Assembly (NCBI GenBank): GCA_963778945.1
Contig: CAVZWL010000009.1
Coordinates: forward strand, 124,001 to 188,000
DNA length: 64,000 nucleotides
Source: Fen-1254 sp963778945
GTDB lineage: Bacteria > Bacteroidota > Ignavibacteria > UBA10030
Reading direction: 5' to 3'
A program made the position numbers and the translations under genes. Every line of letters starts with the position of its first letter. Within the stretch, counting starts at the first letter, position 1. Positions 22,449-34,100 of this stretch are shown here, piece after piece. The notes beneath the pieces were generated by a model, which saw only the letters and a program-made list of their open reading frames with translations, was not told the DNA's origin and ran no database searches.

Positions 22449-23820
22449 ATGCCTGAATATCGAATTGAGGGAGTAACTCTTTCGGGGAAAGTAGTATCGG
22501 GTTCGATTTCTGCCGATACGAAAAGTATTGCAAAAAAAAGAGCGCAGGAATTAGGACGCGATAAAAAGTTTAAAATAACCGACATTCATGAACGCGTCTC
22601 TTATATTTACCGTGTGCAGAAGGGCACGGACAAACCCATCGACGGGGAACAAAAAGCTTTTACCGCCAGCGAGGTGCGTTCTGCGCTTGAAAAAATGGGC
22701 TTCAAGGTTCTCTACGTCCGCAGGAAATTATTCGGGACGAAACAAAGAGCAGCTCCGGCAACCGAAATAATTACTTTTGTCCGCGTGAGCACCGACCTGA
22801 TGCGGCAGAAACTGCCGTTCAACGAAGTGATGCAGCTTCTCATCAACGATATTACGAATACCACACTGCGTGATGCAGTGAAAGAAATTAATACGGAGTT
22901 AAAACAGGGAAAAGACAGCGAAAAAGTATTTCAAAAACAAACGACAGTGTTCGGAAAGTTTGCTGCAAACATGCTCGGCCTTGCCTCGAAAAGCGGCAAT
23001 ATGGTGGAAATCTATGAAAGCACGGCAAAGTTTTTAGAACGAAATGCGGAATTCAAGCGCAGCCTCAAAAGCGCCCTCGTTACTCCGATGATTACATTAT
23101 TTGTCCTCTTTCTCGCAGTCCTGTTTTATGTCGCTTATATATTTCCCAAAACGGCGGAAATGTTTGTCAAGTTTCATATCAAACTTCCTCCCATGACTTC
23201 AGCAACGCTGAAATTCAGCAAATGGCTTATGGCCAATGCAACGGTTCTCACGATACTGACCCTGGGTCCCATCATCGGTCTTTATATGTATGCTCAGGAC
23301 CGAACGGGGACAGTTTTACATGGATAAATACATGATTAGAATTCCCGTTCTTGGCACGCTCTTTCACAAAATGGCGATTGAGATATTCTGCCGTGTTTTC
23401 TATGCGCTGTACAGCGGCTCCGGCGAGAATATAGAAATTATTCGTATGGCAGCGGAAGCATGCGGCAATCGATATATGGAACATCAGATAAAAACGGTTG
23501 CTATTCCTATGATGCTGGAACGTGGCCGCGGCTTGACGGAAGCCTTTGAAGCGTCAGGTGTGTTTACAAGAACCGCTATCTCGAGATTTAATTCCGGGGC
23601 GGAAACCGGAACGGTTAAAACTACCGCGCTCCAATTGGCAGAATATTATGAAAAGGAAACTTCTTATAAACTTAAAAATGCTGTCGAAGCAATTTCATTG
23701 TCGGTCAATATGATCATTATGCTCGTTTTGACTGCACTGACGCTGGTCTCTTCGGAAACGGCAACGGTCAAGGTGGAGTCGCCGCATATGATCATGCCTG
23801 TTGGAATATTCCTGCGATAG
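22449..23820 (+). CDS. pilC: Type IV pilus / type II secretion inner-membrane platform protein
   Basis: PilC/GspF is the polytopic inner-membrane platform that couples the motor ATPases to pilin assembly. The N-terminus (MPEYRIEGVTLSGKVVSGSI) is the usual soluble opening. Two repeated GspF domains follow, the first ending in the LVTPMITLFVLFLAVLFYVAYIFP helix region and the second carrying FCRVFYALYSGSGENIEII and SRFNSGAETGTV. About 456 residues after correction. The frame breaks near 23300 (cc for c); the corrected junction reads YAQDERGQFYMDKYMIRIPVLG. It is first in the operon behind a clear promoter, with pilB 30 bases downstream. Confidence 0.9.
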
Positions 23821-23849
23821 GGCAACCTTTTAGCGATAAGGAAGAGGAT

Positions 23850-25643
23850 ATGCCGGAAATAGATATAACTGATAAGATCGGTTATACACTTCTAAAAAAA
23901 GGAATCATCGATTTTGAGACGCTGGAAAAATCTCTCAAGATGAAAGATTCCGAGGAGAACAAGAAAAACCGAAAAAATCTCGGTCAAATTCTTGTAACCG
24001 AATTTGGCGCCGATCACGATGCGGTTTTTCGTGAAGTCGCAAACTTGTATGCTTTTCGTGAGGTCTTTCTTGCCGACGAAAAAGTAGACGATTCAAGAAT
24101 TGCATTCATCAAGAAAATCGTCGATCAACTCAGCGATCAGCAGCGGGAGATGATGACACAGTCGAAAGTGCTTCCGCTGAAGTTCGATGAACGTCAGACT
24201 GATAAGCTGATTATTATTGCGGCAGATCCGACCGACAGAAATTTGCCGGTCGTTGCGCGAAGTTTCAACGTCAAAAAATACGAAATTTGCTATGTTCGCC
24301 TCAAAGATTTACAGATGCTCATGGAGCGCGTTGCTCCTGCGCAGAATGAATTTCTCAAGCTGCTGGAAGATAATAAAATTACGGTAGACGATGCCGGCGG
24401 CACCGACGATGAGAATGTCGATGAACAAGCTCTTGAAGCGGAAATAAGCAAAAGCGCGCTTGTCAATCTTTTCGAAGGATGTCTGGTCGAAGCGGTACGC
24501 CGGGGCGTAAGCGACGTTCATGTCGTTGCAGCTGAAGGCAATCGTACCAATTTTTTATTCCGCGTCGACGGAAACCTTCAAGTCTGGCATTGCCAGGAAA
24601 ACACAACTCCCGAAGCGGTTATGGCGGTTGTCAAGGACAGAACCAAGAACGTCGACCGGTTTGAGCGGGAAATGACGCAGGATGGATTTATTCAGCGCGT
24701 GATCGACGGGCACCAGCTGCGTTTCCGTGTTTCTATTATGCCGATCGTTACAACTGAGTTCAAACATAAGTTCGAAAGTATCGTCATTCGTGTTCTCGAC
24801 GACCGAAAGGTTATCACGGATTTGGAAAAACTCGGCCTTCAAGGGCCGGCCCGGGCATTTTTTTACAAGGCTATCAACAAACCGCAGGGAATTATTATTC
24901 TTACGGGGCCTACAGGATCAGGAAAATCAACAACCCTTATCGCCGCCCTTTATCAGGTCATCGATCCTACCGTAAACGTGCTGACCATCGAAGAACCGGT
25001 GGAGTATATTATCAAAGGCGCCCGTCAGTTAAAGATCGGGCCGAAAATGGGGTTTGAAGAAGCAATCCGCGGCATACTTCGTCACGACCCGGATATCGTG
25101 CTGGTCGGTGAAATGCGCGATAAAATAACGGCAGAAACGGCAATCAAAATGGCAAACACGGGCCACCTGGTGTTTTCCACGCTGCACACGAACGATGCGC
25201 CGAGTGCAATTGCCCGTTTGTATAAAATGGGAGTCGAGCCATTCCTTCTTGCTTACGCTATTAATATTATTGTGGCGCAGCGGCTTATCCGGACTCTCTG
25301 CAAAATATGCAAGCAGCCGCTCGATACCGATGAACTTGAGCATTTGTTGAAATTTGGATTTTCTGAAGAAGAAGTTAAGAAACATACTTTTTACAAGGCG
25401 GTCGGATGCGAAAAATGCAGCGGGGGGTACAAAGGGAGAGCTGCCATTCATGAAGCGCTATTTTTCTCAAAAGCTATCAAGAACATTATATTAAATGCCG
25501 GAGAAAAAGTGGATGAAAATGCCGTCCGTGAACAGGCTTCAAAAGACGGCATGTGGACATTGCGCCGATCTGGAATGGAACGGATGATGGAGGGAACTAC
25601 GACATTGGAAGAAGTAGTTGCCACGACTACGGAAGAAGATTAA
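23850..25643 (+). CDS. pilB: Type IV pilus extension ATPase (PilB/GspE family)
   Basis: This is the cytoplasmic hexameric ATPase that powers pilus extension or pseudopilus assembly. The protein is intact at 597 residues. An MshE-like N-terminal domain comes first (YTLLKKGIIDFETLEKSLK, KVLPLKFDERQTDKLIIIAA), then the motor: Walker A ILTGPTGSGKSTTLIAAL near residue 352, Asp box TIEEPVEYI, Walker B RHDPDIVLVGEMRDKITAETA and the His box STLHTNDAPSAIARL. Four cysteines in CKIC and CEKC form the zinc site typical of PilB/GspE rather than PilT. ATG 23850 has AAGGAAGAGG upstream. It pairs with the adjacent platform gene. Confidence 0.93.
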   Translation: MPEIDITDKIGYTLLKKGIIDFETLEKSLKMKDSEENKKNRKNLGQILVTEFGADHDAVFREVANLYAFREVFLADEKVDDSRIAFIKKIVDQLSDQQREMMTQSKVLPLKFDERQTDKLIIIAADPTDRNLPVVARSFNVKKYEICYVRLKDLQMLMERVAPAQNEFLKLLEDNKITVDDAGGTDDENVDEQALEAEISKSALVNLFEGCLVEAVRRGVSDVHVVAAEGNRTNFLFRVDGNLQVWHCQENTTPEAVMAVVKDRTKNVDRFEREMTQDGFIQRVIDGHQLRFRVSIMPIVTTEFKHKFESIVIRVLDDRKVITDLEKLGLQGPARAFFYKAINKPQGIIILTGPTGSGKSTTLIAALYQVIDPTVNVLTIEEPVEYIIKGARQLKIGPKMGFEEAIRGILRHDPDIVLVGEMRDKITAETAIKMANTGHLVFSTLHTNDAPSAIARLYKMGVEPFLLAYAINIIVAQRLIRTLCKICKQPLDTDELEHLLKFGFSEEEVKKHTFYKAVGCEKCSGGYKGRAAIHEALFFSKAIKNIILNAGEKVDENAVREQASKDGMWTLRRSGMERMMEGTTTLEEVVATTTEED

Positions 25644-25773
25644 AAAAGCGTAAACAGGTCCGATGTGCCATATGAATCTGCAGATTTTGTTGGGATTGAA
25701 GCAGGAGATAAGGTGATAAGCCCTCAATTTTAGCGGATCTAGAGAACTTTTTGAATTTTCTTCTTGAAGTGAT

Positions 25774-25802
25774 TTGCTTTTTGTGTTGTTGTTCATTATA
25801 AT
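25774..25802 (+). promoter_or_regulatory. Candidate internal promoter ahead of pilT
   Basis: TTGCTT (25774-25779) and TATAAT (25797-25802) are spaced by 17 bases in the 225-base gap between pilB and the second ATPase. The gap is unusual for this otherwise tight operon, so pilT and the downstream genes may have their own start. Confidence 0.5.
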
Positions 25803-25868
25803 TTATCCAATTCATTAGTGTTTCTTGAGTATATTGAGCAAAAGAACAATGCGAGCAACAAAGAAAGT

Positions 25869-27175
25869 ATGACGGCTCAAAACCCATCTCTTCAACATAC
25901 TAATACTCCTTCGATTACAGTAACGGACGATCGTCCGAAAGCCGTTCTTGAGGCACAAAAAATCCTCAAAGTGATCGCCGATGGTATATCATCGACTGTT
26001 CAAGGATTAGAACGGCAGATGTTCATCAGTGATATGATGTCGAGAACCGATGATACCGTCAGGGCGAAATTGCAATCACTCATGAATTATTTATTATCGA
26101 GGATGATTTCGCTCGGCGCTTCTGACATCGACATCGGCGGATATCGGATCTCAGGGATGTATCTGGTATCGTATTTTCGGATCGAAGAAACCTGATCCGG
26201 TTTTAGGGACTTTTTCGCCTGACGAAACCAATATTCTTATCCAATGCATACTGGGAGAACGGCAGCGTTCTTTCCTTTTTGAAAATCGGAGTCTGGATTT
26301 TTCGCACATGCTTTACGGGACGGGAGATGATTTCCGCCGCTTCCGTGCCAATGCATATTTTGACCTGGATCAGCTTGCTATGAATATGCGGGCGATCAAT
26401 AATGTCATACGTCCATACAAGACGCTGGAGCTTCATGCCAATGTAACAAAGGTATTGAGTCTCGCCCATACGAAGGAAGGCCTTTGTCTGGTTACGGGAA
26501 TTACGGGATCCGGGAAAAGTTCGACTCTGGATTCGATCATCGATGCGAACAATCGACACCGTGGAAGGTCACATCGTCATTATCGCCTCGCCTATTGAAT
26601 ATGTTCACAGATCGGATAAATGCATTTTACGCCATCGGGAAGTCGGGCGCGATGTGTTATCTTTTAAAGACGGAGCTATACAGGCTCTTCGCCAGGATCC
26701 CGATATCATCATGCTCGGTGAATTGCGCGACCCCGAAACGATTATGACGGCGTTGGAAATTACCGACTCAGGGCATAAAGTATTTTCGACGCTTCATACA
26801 GGATCTGCAGTGGAAAGCATCGATAGAATTATCGGAGAAACACCTCCCATCGAACAGGAACGGGTTCGATATCGATTGGCAGATACATTGCGATGTGTGA
26901 TTTCGCAAAAATTAGTACCGAGTTTCGACGGTAAACGTATTCTTGCAAAAGAAATATTGTTGGGTACGCCAAGCGTTCGTGCAGCAATTAAAAATAATAA
27001 TACAAGCGAAATTTATCAGATGCTGAATGAAGGATTCGAACATGGAATGACAACGCTGGAGCAGGATCTCAAACGGCTGTATATGCAGAAAAAAATTTCA
27101 CTCGAGAATGCCATGAATTATTCAAACAACAAACGCCGTCTGCAGCAATTGCTTCAGATTCAGCAGACAGATTAA
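25869..27175 (+). CDS. PilT/PilU-like pilus retraction ATPase (two frame breaks)
   Basis: This is a second secretion-type ATPase, about 434 residues. Walker A LVTGITGSGKSSTLDSII, Walker B RQDPDIIMLGELRDPETIMT and FSTLHTGSAVESIDRII are PilT-like, and the zinc cysteines of PilB are missing, which supports a retraction-type role. ATG 25869 has AAAGAAAG upstream; a GTG at 25818 would add 17 residues. Frame breaks lie near 26154 (ggg for gg; corrected WYRIFGSKKPDPVLGTFSP) and near 26549 (one extra a; corrected VEGHIVIIASPIEYVHRSD). It lies 27 bases before pilMN. Retraction versus a second extension motor cannot be settled from sequence alone. Confidence 0.82.
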
Positions 27176-27202
27176 CGGACAGAACGGATTCGATAGAAAA
27201 AA

Positions 27203-28779
27203 ATGCCTATTCGATCAAGTGACGGAAAAACTGCGGTAGCGGTATTTGTAGACGGATTGGAACTCAAATTCGTCCGCATGTCTATCAAAGGGGGAAGAAC
27301 AATTCTCCGCGATTGCAAAACCGTTGCGCTCCAGAAAAAACTTGATGAAAAAAATGCCATGGCCGCTGAAGAGAGGCGCATAAGCGATCTTTCCATCGCC
27401 GATGCTTTCTCGACGCAGAATATAGACATGGCCGGCGATACGGAAGGAACGACCAATTCATCTGTTCTTTTGGGGCTGTTGAGTGAGCTTGGATCTTCCA
27501 GGAAGTATACTCTTTCCTACGCTATTTCCGAACCGGCTGTAACATATCAGGAAATCGAAAGCAATTTCGGTCTTAAAGGAGAAAAACTCAATAAGCGCAT
27601 ACTCCAGGATCTCAAAACGTCTCGGTACTGTCATACCATCAATTGATGCAGTTGGAACCATTCCGACAGCGACCGACGGTTTGCTGACTCTTATCCGCGA
27701 AGACGGAGATTCATATCTATAGTCTGCTGTCGGAATTGAAACCCTTTATGGGGGGGAGAGTCCCGACCGTCAAATTGGTTGAAAGTTCCGATGTAGCCTT
27801 GCTGGAGATGGTGCGCTCTCAATATGAACTGCAGGAGGAAGAAGTAAGCGTTATCGTCTACGTCGGATATGATTTCAGCCGTCTTATTTTTATGCAGGGA
27901 GAGCACTATCTCCATTTTGCGCCGATCATCAGCGAAGGTTTTGGATCTCCCAATATTGAAAATACGCTATACAGCCGTATTCTTCTGGAACAGGATAATA
28001 TTGCATTAACGCGCATCGACCGGATTTTGCTGATCGGAGAAAGCCACAAGGTAAACCTTTTGGATTCTCTTGCACCGCAGTTTTCAAGCGCTCAGGTGGA
28101 ATATCTCAAGGCCCCGACGATAGATCTCGATGAATTCGAGGGAGCTTCGGCGGAAATTGTCTCCGAATATGCAATTCCAATTCTTACGGCATGGAAGACG
28201 CTTGACCCGAAGAATCCCAGCTTCTACGATCTCAATCTTCTTCCTCAGAAAATCATAGAAGGGCAGCGAGTCCTTGCCATTGCATGGCATGGAGGCCTTG
28301 TCGCGATTCTTATCATTATTTCCATCGTCTATTACTGGACTGCCATATCCACCCGGCAAACGGATATTCACAGGGCCAATGAAGAACTCAAACGGCTGCA
28401 GGGGCGCCTGGCGGAATTGGATGTCTTCCGTCAAAGGAAAGATGCACTGACTTCCGATATTAACCGGTATAGCGATGCCACCACGGTCTACGATGAATTG
28501 GCTCCGGGAAGCGATCGATGGAGCCGCATACTGCACTATATCGCTAACAGCGTCGAAGATTTGAATTCCATTTGGATCTACAGCATCAGGCCGGATAATT
28601 CTACTCCCGGATCGATTATGATTTCGGGAAGAGCTATTTACAAGACGCGCATTCCACGGCTGGCCGGTGTTTTTGAAAAAGCCACGCTGAGAGAAGTGCG
28701 CACAGTGACAATTCGCAATAAAGTCCTTTACGAATTCGACATTCTCATCGAGAAGATCGATAAGTACGACCAGCATTAA
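27203..28779 (+). CDS. PilM-PilN fusion protein (two frame breaks)
   Basis: The first two thirds resemble PilM, the actin-fold cytoplasmic member of the pilus alignment complex: TAVAVFVDGLELKFVRMSIK at the start and SVIVYVGYDFSRLIFMQGE for the second phosphate region. The sequence then passes directly into the PilN hallmark FYDLNLLPQKI, one transmembrane helix (GGLVAILIIISIVYYW), a coiled coil and a small periplasmic domain. No stop or restart separates the two parts, so this is a single polypeptide of about 524 residues. Frame breaks near 27614 (aaaa for aaa) and 27705 (gg for g) are inferred; the segment between them reads VIPSIDAVGTIPTATDGLLT. A fused PilMN natively joins the cytoplasmic and membrane parts of the alignment complex. 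Confidence 0.8.
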
Positions 28780-28794
28780 AAAGAAAGACGACTC

Positions 28795-29685
28795 GTGTCC
28801 TTTAAAGTAAAAAATACGATCTATCTTGCATGCGTGTGGTTCGTTGTCATGGTACTGGGAATCGGCATTAATAAAGTGTGGCAGCCCAGGCAGCTCAAGG
28901 TTGTGGATAAAAAGACCGTCGAAGTCAAACGTCAACTTGAAGATCTTCCGGGATTGACGGAAGAAGTGCAGCAGCTCACTGAAAAATATCAGGATGTCAA
29001 GCGCAGGTACGATTCCCGCAGCAAAGAAATTCCGCTCACCGATGCGTCGTCGCAAACGTACAGCTATATGAGCAGCGGGGAAGATCAGGCAGGCGCTATT
29101 AAGTTCGACATGAGATTTACCGGCGGAGAAAACAAAGACCGCTGGGGATTCAACATTTACAAGCTAACGTCGGGTGAATCGACATTCGAGGATCTTTTTA
29201 AGTTTGTCTACTTCCTCGAAAATGGACGACGGCTATATAAGATTTCTTCCATGACCATCGATACGCATGAAGCGATCGATGAACTGACAAAAGAAACCGT
29301 GCAAAGCGTGACATTTCAAATGGACCTGCAGGCATACTATGTGAACAATATTCCGGAATTAGGTACCTCGCTTGCAGCAAAGACATTGACGATGATTCCC
29401 GGTATATTCAATCCGTGCAAGCCGATCGTTTCGCAAGTTTTGGCGACAACACCGCCGGTTGGTGAAATTGATGCGGATAATTCCGATGTCAAAGCAGTTC
29501 TGCACGGGAAGGCATTCGTTCTGGTCGAAGGCGAATTGCTTATTCTTCATATCGGCGACAAAGTTTGGCACGGAAGCGTCACCTCGATCGACCCGTCGAC
29601 AAGCTCCGTGGAATATACGCTCGATGAAGGCGGTATTGTTCGAAAACTGATCAAGCGGATTAAATTCGATAAGAAATTTAAGTAA
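28795..29685 (+). CDS. PilO/PilP-like pilus alignment protein
   Basis: This is a 296-residue protein with one N-terminal membrane helix (IYLACVWFVVMVLGIGI), a coiled coil to about residue 85 and a periplasmic domain resembling PilO (FEDLFKFVYFLENGRRLYKI). The last 70 residues (GKAFVLVEGELLILHIGDKVW to the end) look like a small beta domain similar to the PilP/GspC homology region that contacts the secretin. It may therefore be a PilO-PilP combination, which would explain the absence of separate pilP. GTG 28795 is the start, preceded by AAAGAAAG. Position between pilMN and the secretin fits this role. Confidence 0.72.
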   Translation: MSFKVKNTIYLACVWFVVMVLGIGINKVWQPRQLKVVDKKTVEVKRQLEDLPGLTEEVQQLTEKYQDVKRRYDSRSKEIPLTDASSQTYSYMSSGEDQAGAIKFDMRFTGGENKDRWGFNIYKLTSGESTFEDLFKFVYFLENGRRLYKISSMTIDTHEAIDELTKETVQSVTFQMDLQAYYVNNIPELGTSLAAKTLTMIPGIFNPCKPIVSQVLATTPPVGEIDADNSDVKAVLHGKAFVLVEGELLILHIGDKVWHGSVTSIDPSTSSVEYTLDEGGIVRKLIKRIKFDKKFK

Positions 29686-29696
29686 CGAGGTATCAT

Positions 29697-31110
29697 ATGA
29701 GCAAACATATCCTTCTTCTTTTCGGCTGCATAGTTCTTTCCGTGCAGCTTTTTGCTCAGTCTGCTCAGTCCGTCCTTCGTGCTGCGCAGACCGGCAAGGA
29801 AGGGGCATCTTCGGAAGAAATCGTCTCTTTCAAGTCCGATTTGCCGTATTCGCGTGCAATGCAGGCGCTATCGGAGCTGTCAAAAAAACTGACCAATAAA
29901 ATTATTATTGATCACTCTCCCATGCGGGATAAAGAAACGGGAATAGGCATCAATATCGAATCGATGTATTGGAAGGACGCCTTTGAACTTATTTTGCGCA
30001 CCAACCAGTTGTGGTATAACGATAATCCCGAATATATGGAAATTATATCGCTTTCCGATCTGAATAAGCCTGCTTCCGGAGATCTTTCGGTCAATACTCA
30101 GGATAATAAAAAGACACAGACCGGCCAGCAGGAAGCCCCGCCGCTCGCGATTCAGCGTCTGCCTCTCCCAACGGCTCTTCCTGCTCCACTCGATTCCGGA
30201 CAAATCATCGGACAATTGCGCGAGGTCACAATCTCGTCGATCTTCTTTGAGATCGATAGATCAAAAGCCGATCAAATTGGAATCAGCTGGAGTATTTTCC
30301 GCGGAAGTAACTCGAATCTCGGCGTTGCATTCACCGGAGCCAACCTTGTAACAAATGCAGGTACTTCGACGATCAATGCTAGTGCATCGAGCACAGCAAG
30401 TGCGATCAATACGAACAGTGCGGGAGGTTCATCGAGCGGCACGCCTCTCTTTGGTGCAACCGCTTCGCCGAGCGGATTGAGCGTCGATATAAATACGGCG
30501 CTGTCAGTTTTTCAAAACGAGCAGATCGGCGAAATTATTGCGCGACCGGAAGTTACAGTTCGGTCGGGAAGCACGGCGCATATTCAAATCGGGCAGGACT
30601 TTTCCGTCCAGGGAAAAAGATTTTTCCGGAAATACTGTGGAAAAATTCTATCCGAGCGGCACGATTCTTTCAGTAACGCCAAAAGTTATGAAAGTGGGAG
30701 ATACCGAATTCATCGATCTCGATTATCACGTGGAACGAAGCGCGGTAACCGTAGGAGATGTCAGCACCATTGTTAATAAAACATTGACATCGGGACGCTT
30801 GTCTCTTCTCAATCATGAAGAAAGCTATATCGGCGGATTATACGAAAACACTGTCACGGTCGTACGTGAAGGCATACCGGTTCTCAAAGATTTGCCATGG
30901 TGGGTATTCGGCCTGCGGTATCTCTTCGGCTATAATTCCAACAGTACCACGCGTAAGGAATTGATCGTCCTTTTGAAAGCTGAATTTGTCCCGACTATCG
31001 AAGAAAGGGCGGCAGCGATAACGAAAGAACAAGATGTAATCAAAGACAAACTTGGAGAAATCAGAAAAGATATTAATGACAAGAAATACGGTAAAATAGC
31101 GATACGTTAA
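29697..31110 (+). CDS. Secretin of the pilus/type II system (PilQ/GspD family)
   Basis: This is the outer-membrane channel protein. A signal peptide (LLFGCIVLSVQLFA) is followed by an STN-like N-terminal domain (ITNK-type region KLTNKIIIDHSP...YWKDAFELILRTNQLWY), then the secretin core: LREVTISSIFFEIDRSKADQIGISW is the usual entry block and FQNEQIGEIIARPEVTVRSG leads to the gate region. A Ser/Thr/Gly-rich stretch occupies the usual variable position. The frame breaks near 30611 (ggg for gg; corrected QEKDFSGNTVEKFYPSGT). At about 470 residues it is short for a secretin, lacking multiple N domains. It is the last machine gene, followed 33 bases later by the repeat lipoprotein. Confidence 0.85.
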
Positions 31111-31143
31111 TTTTAGCCGGTCATCTGCACCGGGGAGTTTATT

Positions 31144-34100
31144 ATGAAAAAGCATATCATCAAGAGCGGTATATTTTTTAATCGCGCATTTTGGACCCTG
31201 CAGCACAGCACAAAAATACAGATAGTCGTTTTTCTGACCATCATAACCGGAATCATAATTCTTTATTCCTGCCAGGAAGCGCCGACACAAGTCGTCACAG
31301 GATCGACGACATCGACCATTGTCGGAACGGTTACTTATAATAATCAGGCACTTCCCGGTATTAAAATCGTTGATGTCAATTCGGCAACTCAAACGACGTA
31401 TACGACGGATTCAACCGGAACTTTTACTATAACGCTTAAGCTGACGGCTCAGTATACGGCATCTTTGGTTCTATCGGATCCATCTTTGGTGTATAATAAC
31501 GATACCGTTTCGGTTACTCTCAACCCGGGCGATACAAAAACACTCCCAACCATAGCGTTAACGCAAAAACCTAAAACTACCACGTCTATAACAGGCCGTC
31601 ATAAGTGACGGCACTCAATTGCTCCCCGGCATGAAAGTGATTGATATCAATTCGATAACTCAAAATGTCTATACCACGGATTCAACCGGAAGTTTTACTC
31701 TGACGTTTAAACTAACGGCTAAATATACTGCGTTGCTCATGATAACGGATCCGACGGGCGCTTATAATAGCGATACCGTTGCAGTTGCGGTAAATCCGGG
31801 GAAAGACACAACATTGTCACAAATATATCTAACGAAGAAGCCTAAAATTACAACTACTATTTCCGGATCCGTAAGCTACAGCGGTCAATTGCTCTCCGGC
31901 ATAAATATCGTTGATATAAATTCGGCAAATGGCGGCACTGCAGGTCCTACGGATGCGTACGGGAGTTTCACCTATACAATTCAATTATCATCTCAAGATA
32001 CTGCACGTCTGGTATTATCAGACCCGTTGTCGGTATATAATCCTGATACAATATCGGTTCCGCTCATTCCAGGAGACAAAAAAAATCTTGGATTAATCAT
32101 CTTAACAAAGAATGCGAATCCGAAACTGACGGCTACGATCACAGGAACGGTCAGCGACAGCAGTCAACTGCTGGCAGGCATGAATGTTGTCGATATAAGC
32201 TCGGCAAACCAAACAGTCTATACGACAAATGCATACGGGAGTTTTACTGTAACACTGCAGCTCACATCTACGTATGTAGCACATTTGGTTATATCGGATC
32301 CCAATTCCATATATACTAATTATATGGATACGGTCACTATCAACCCCGGCGTCGCAATGACGCTTCCGTTGATTGTATTAAAGAAATCTAAAACTGCAAC
32401 GACAATAACGACAATAACCGGAACTGTTAGCGATAGCACCCACCAGCTCCTCTCCGGCATGAAAGTCGTCGATATTAATTCAGTAAATCAAACGACTAAA
32501 ATAACGGATGCATTCGGCAGTTTTACCGATACACTTAAATTGACGGCTCCCTATACGGCGAAATTTGTCATCTCGGATCCCAATTTATTGTATAATAATG
32601 ACACAGTCTTGGTCACCGTTAATCCCGGTGAGGCGAAAACAATTGCGACCCAGATTTTGTCATTATCGAAAAATTTTAGCAACACGACCACTATCATAGG
32701 AAGCGTAAGCGATAGCAGCCAATATCTCTCTGGAATGAAGGTCGTCGACATTACTTCTGCTAATCAAGCGATATATACGACGGATGTGAATGGGATTTTT
32801 ACCGTTACACTTAAACTGGCTTCTGCATATACTGCACATCTGGTCATTTCGGATCCTTCATCGGTCTATAATAGCGCTGCCGTTGCGGTTCCTGTTAATC
32901 CGGGCGATACAAAAACACTTCCAATGATAATATTGACGAAGAATACAAATCCTAAGGTCACAACGACCATCAGCGGAACCGTAAGTTATAACGGTCAATT
33001 GCTCTCCGGTATGAAGGTCGTCGATATAAATTCGGCAAATCCGACAGCATATTATACAAGTACATCCGGGTATTTTACAATTTCGCTTCAATTGTCGCGC
33101 TCAATATACTGCGCGTTTGGTCATAACAGATCCCACAGCAACATATAATCCCGATACGACGGCTCTGATTCTACTCAATCCGGGTGACGCAAAAGCAGTT
33201 CCGGTCACATTGACAAAGAATGCAAGCGCTGTTCGCACTGCGAATCAGGTTTCAGTTATAAGCATGTCAACGAACCATATTTATTCAAAAGGCGTAGGAT
33301 TGCTTGAAGGCAACAGTCAATTGGAAAATTGCCAGTATGTTTTGCAGGTAAAAGATTCTGCAGGTAATGCGATTGCAGGTTCACCGAGTTACAAGGCAAA
33401 ATTCTCATTGATCTTTTATCCGGCAGACGGCGCTTATGGAACATTGCCAAGCTGCAATCCGGATTCTTCAACAACGGATGAGAATGGACAATTGACAGTA
33501 AGCGTAGCCAGCGGCACATGCCCCGGAGCTGTGCAATTAGTTGTTCAAGTCCTTTTGAATAACGGCAATACTGTTAATTTTACACAAACTTACATAACAA
33601 GACTTGATCATCTTACAGCGGATTTGCGGATCAATCTCATTTTTCCATAGCGCCAACAGAGACTTATCCAAATGGATGGGTTATTCCATATTGGGGTGTA
33701 TACCAGACGCATAATTACAGCGCTTCTGTAGCGGATACTTTTGGCTATGCTGTTCCGTCCGGGACATGCTGTAGATTTTATTTCAACACCGGGAGGAGCC
33801 GGTAAAATCGGTAATAACGGCATATCGGTTACCGATGTAAATGGAGAAGCGTCGGAGTTGCTTGGATCGCAAGTTCATCCAACACCTTCAGAGACTGGAT
33901 ATTATACAACTTCAGATCCTCTCACGAGCGGAAGAAGAGGCTATACCTGGCTGCAAGCGCAGACAATGGGTAAAAACGGGACATCCCATCAGGGATAGTA
34001 TTTTAATTCTCTGGAACGAAGGTGCTATGATTCCCAATCAACCGGCCGCCATTTCAATGGCAAATCATTCACATTCAGGAATTGTAGACACATTGACTCT

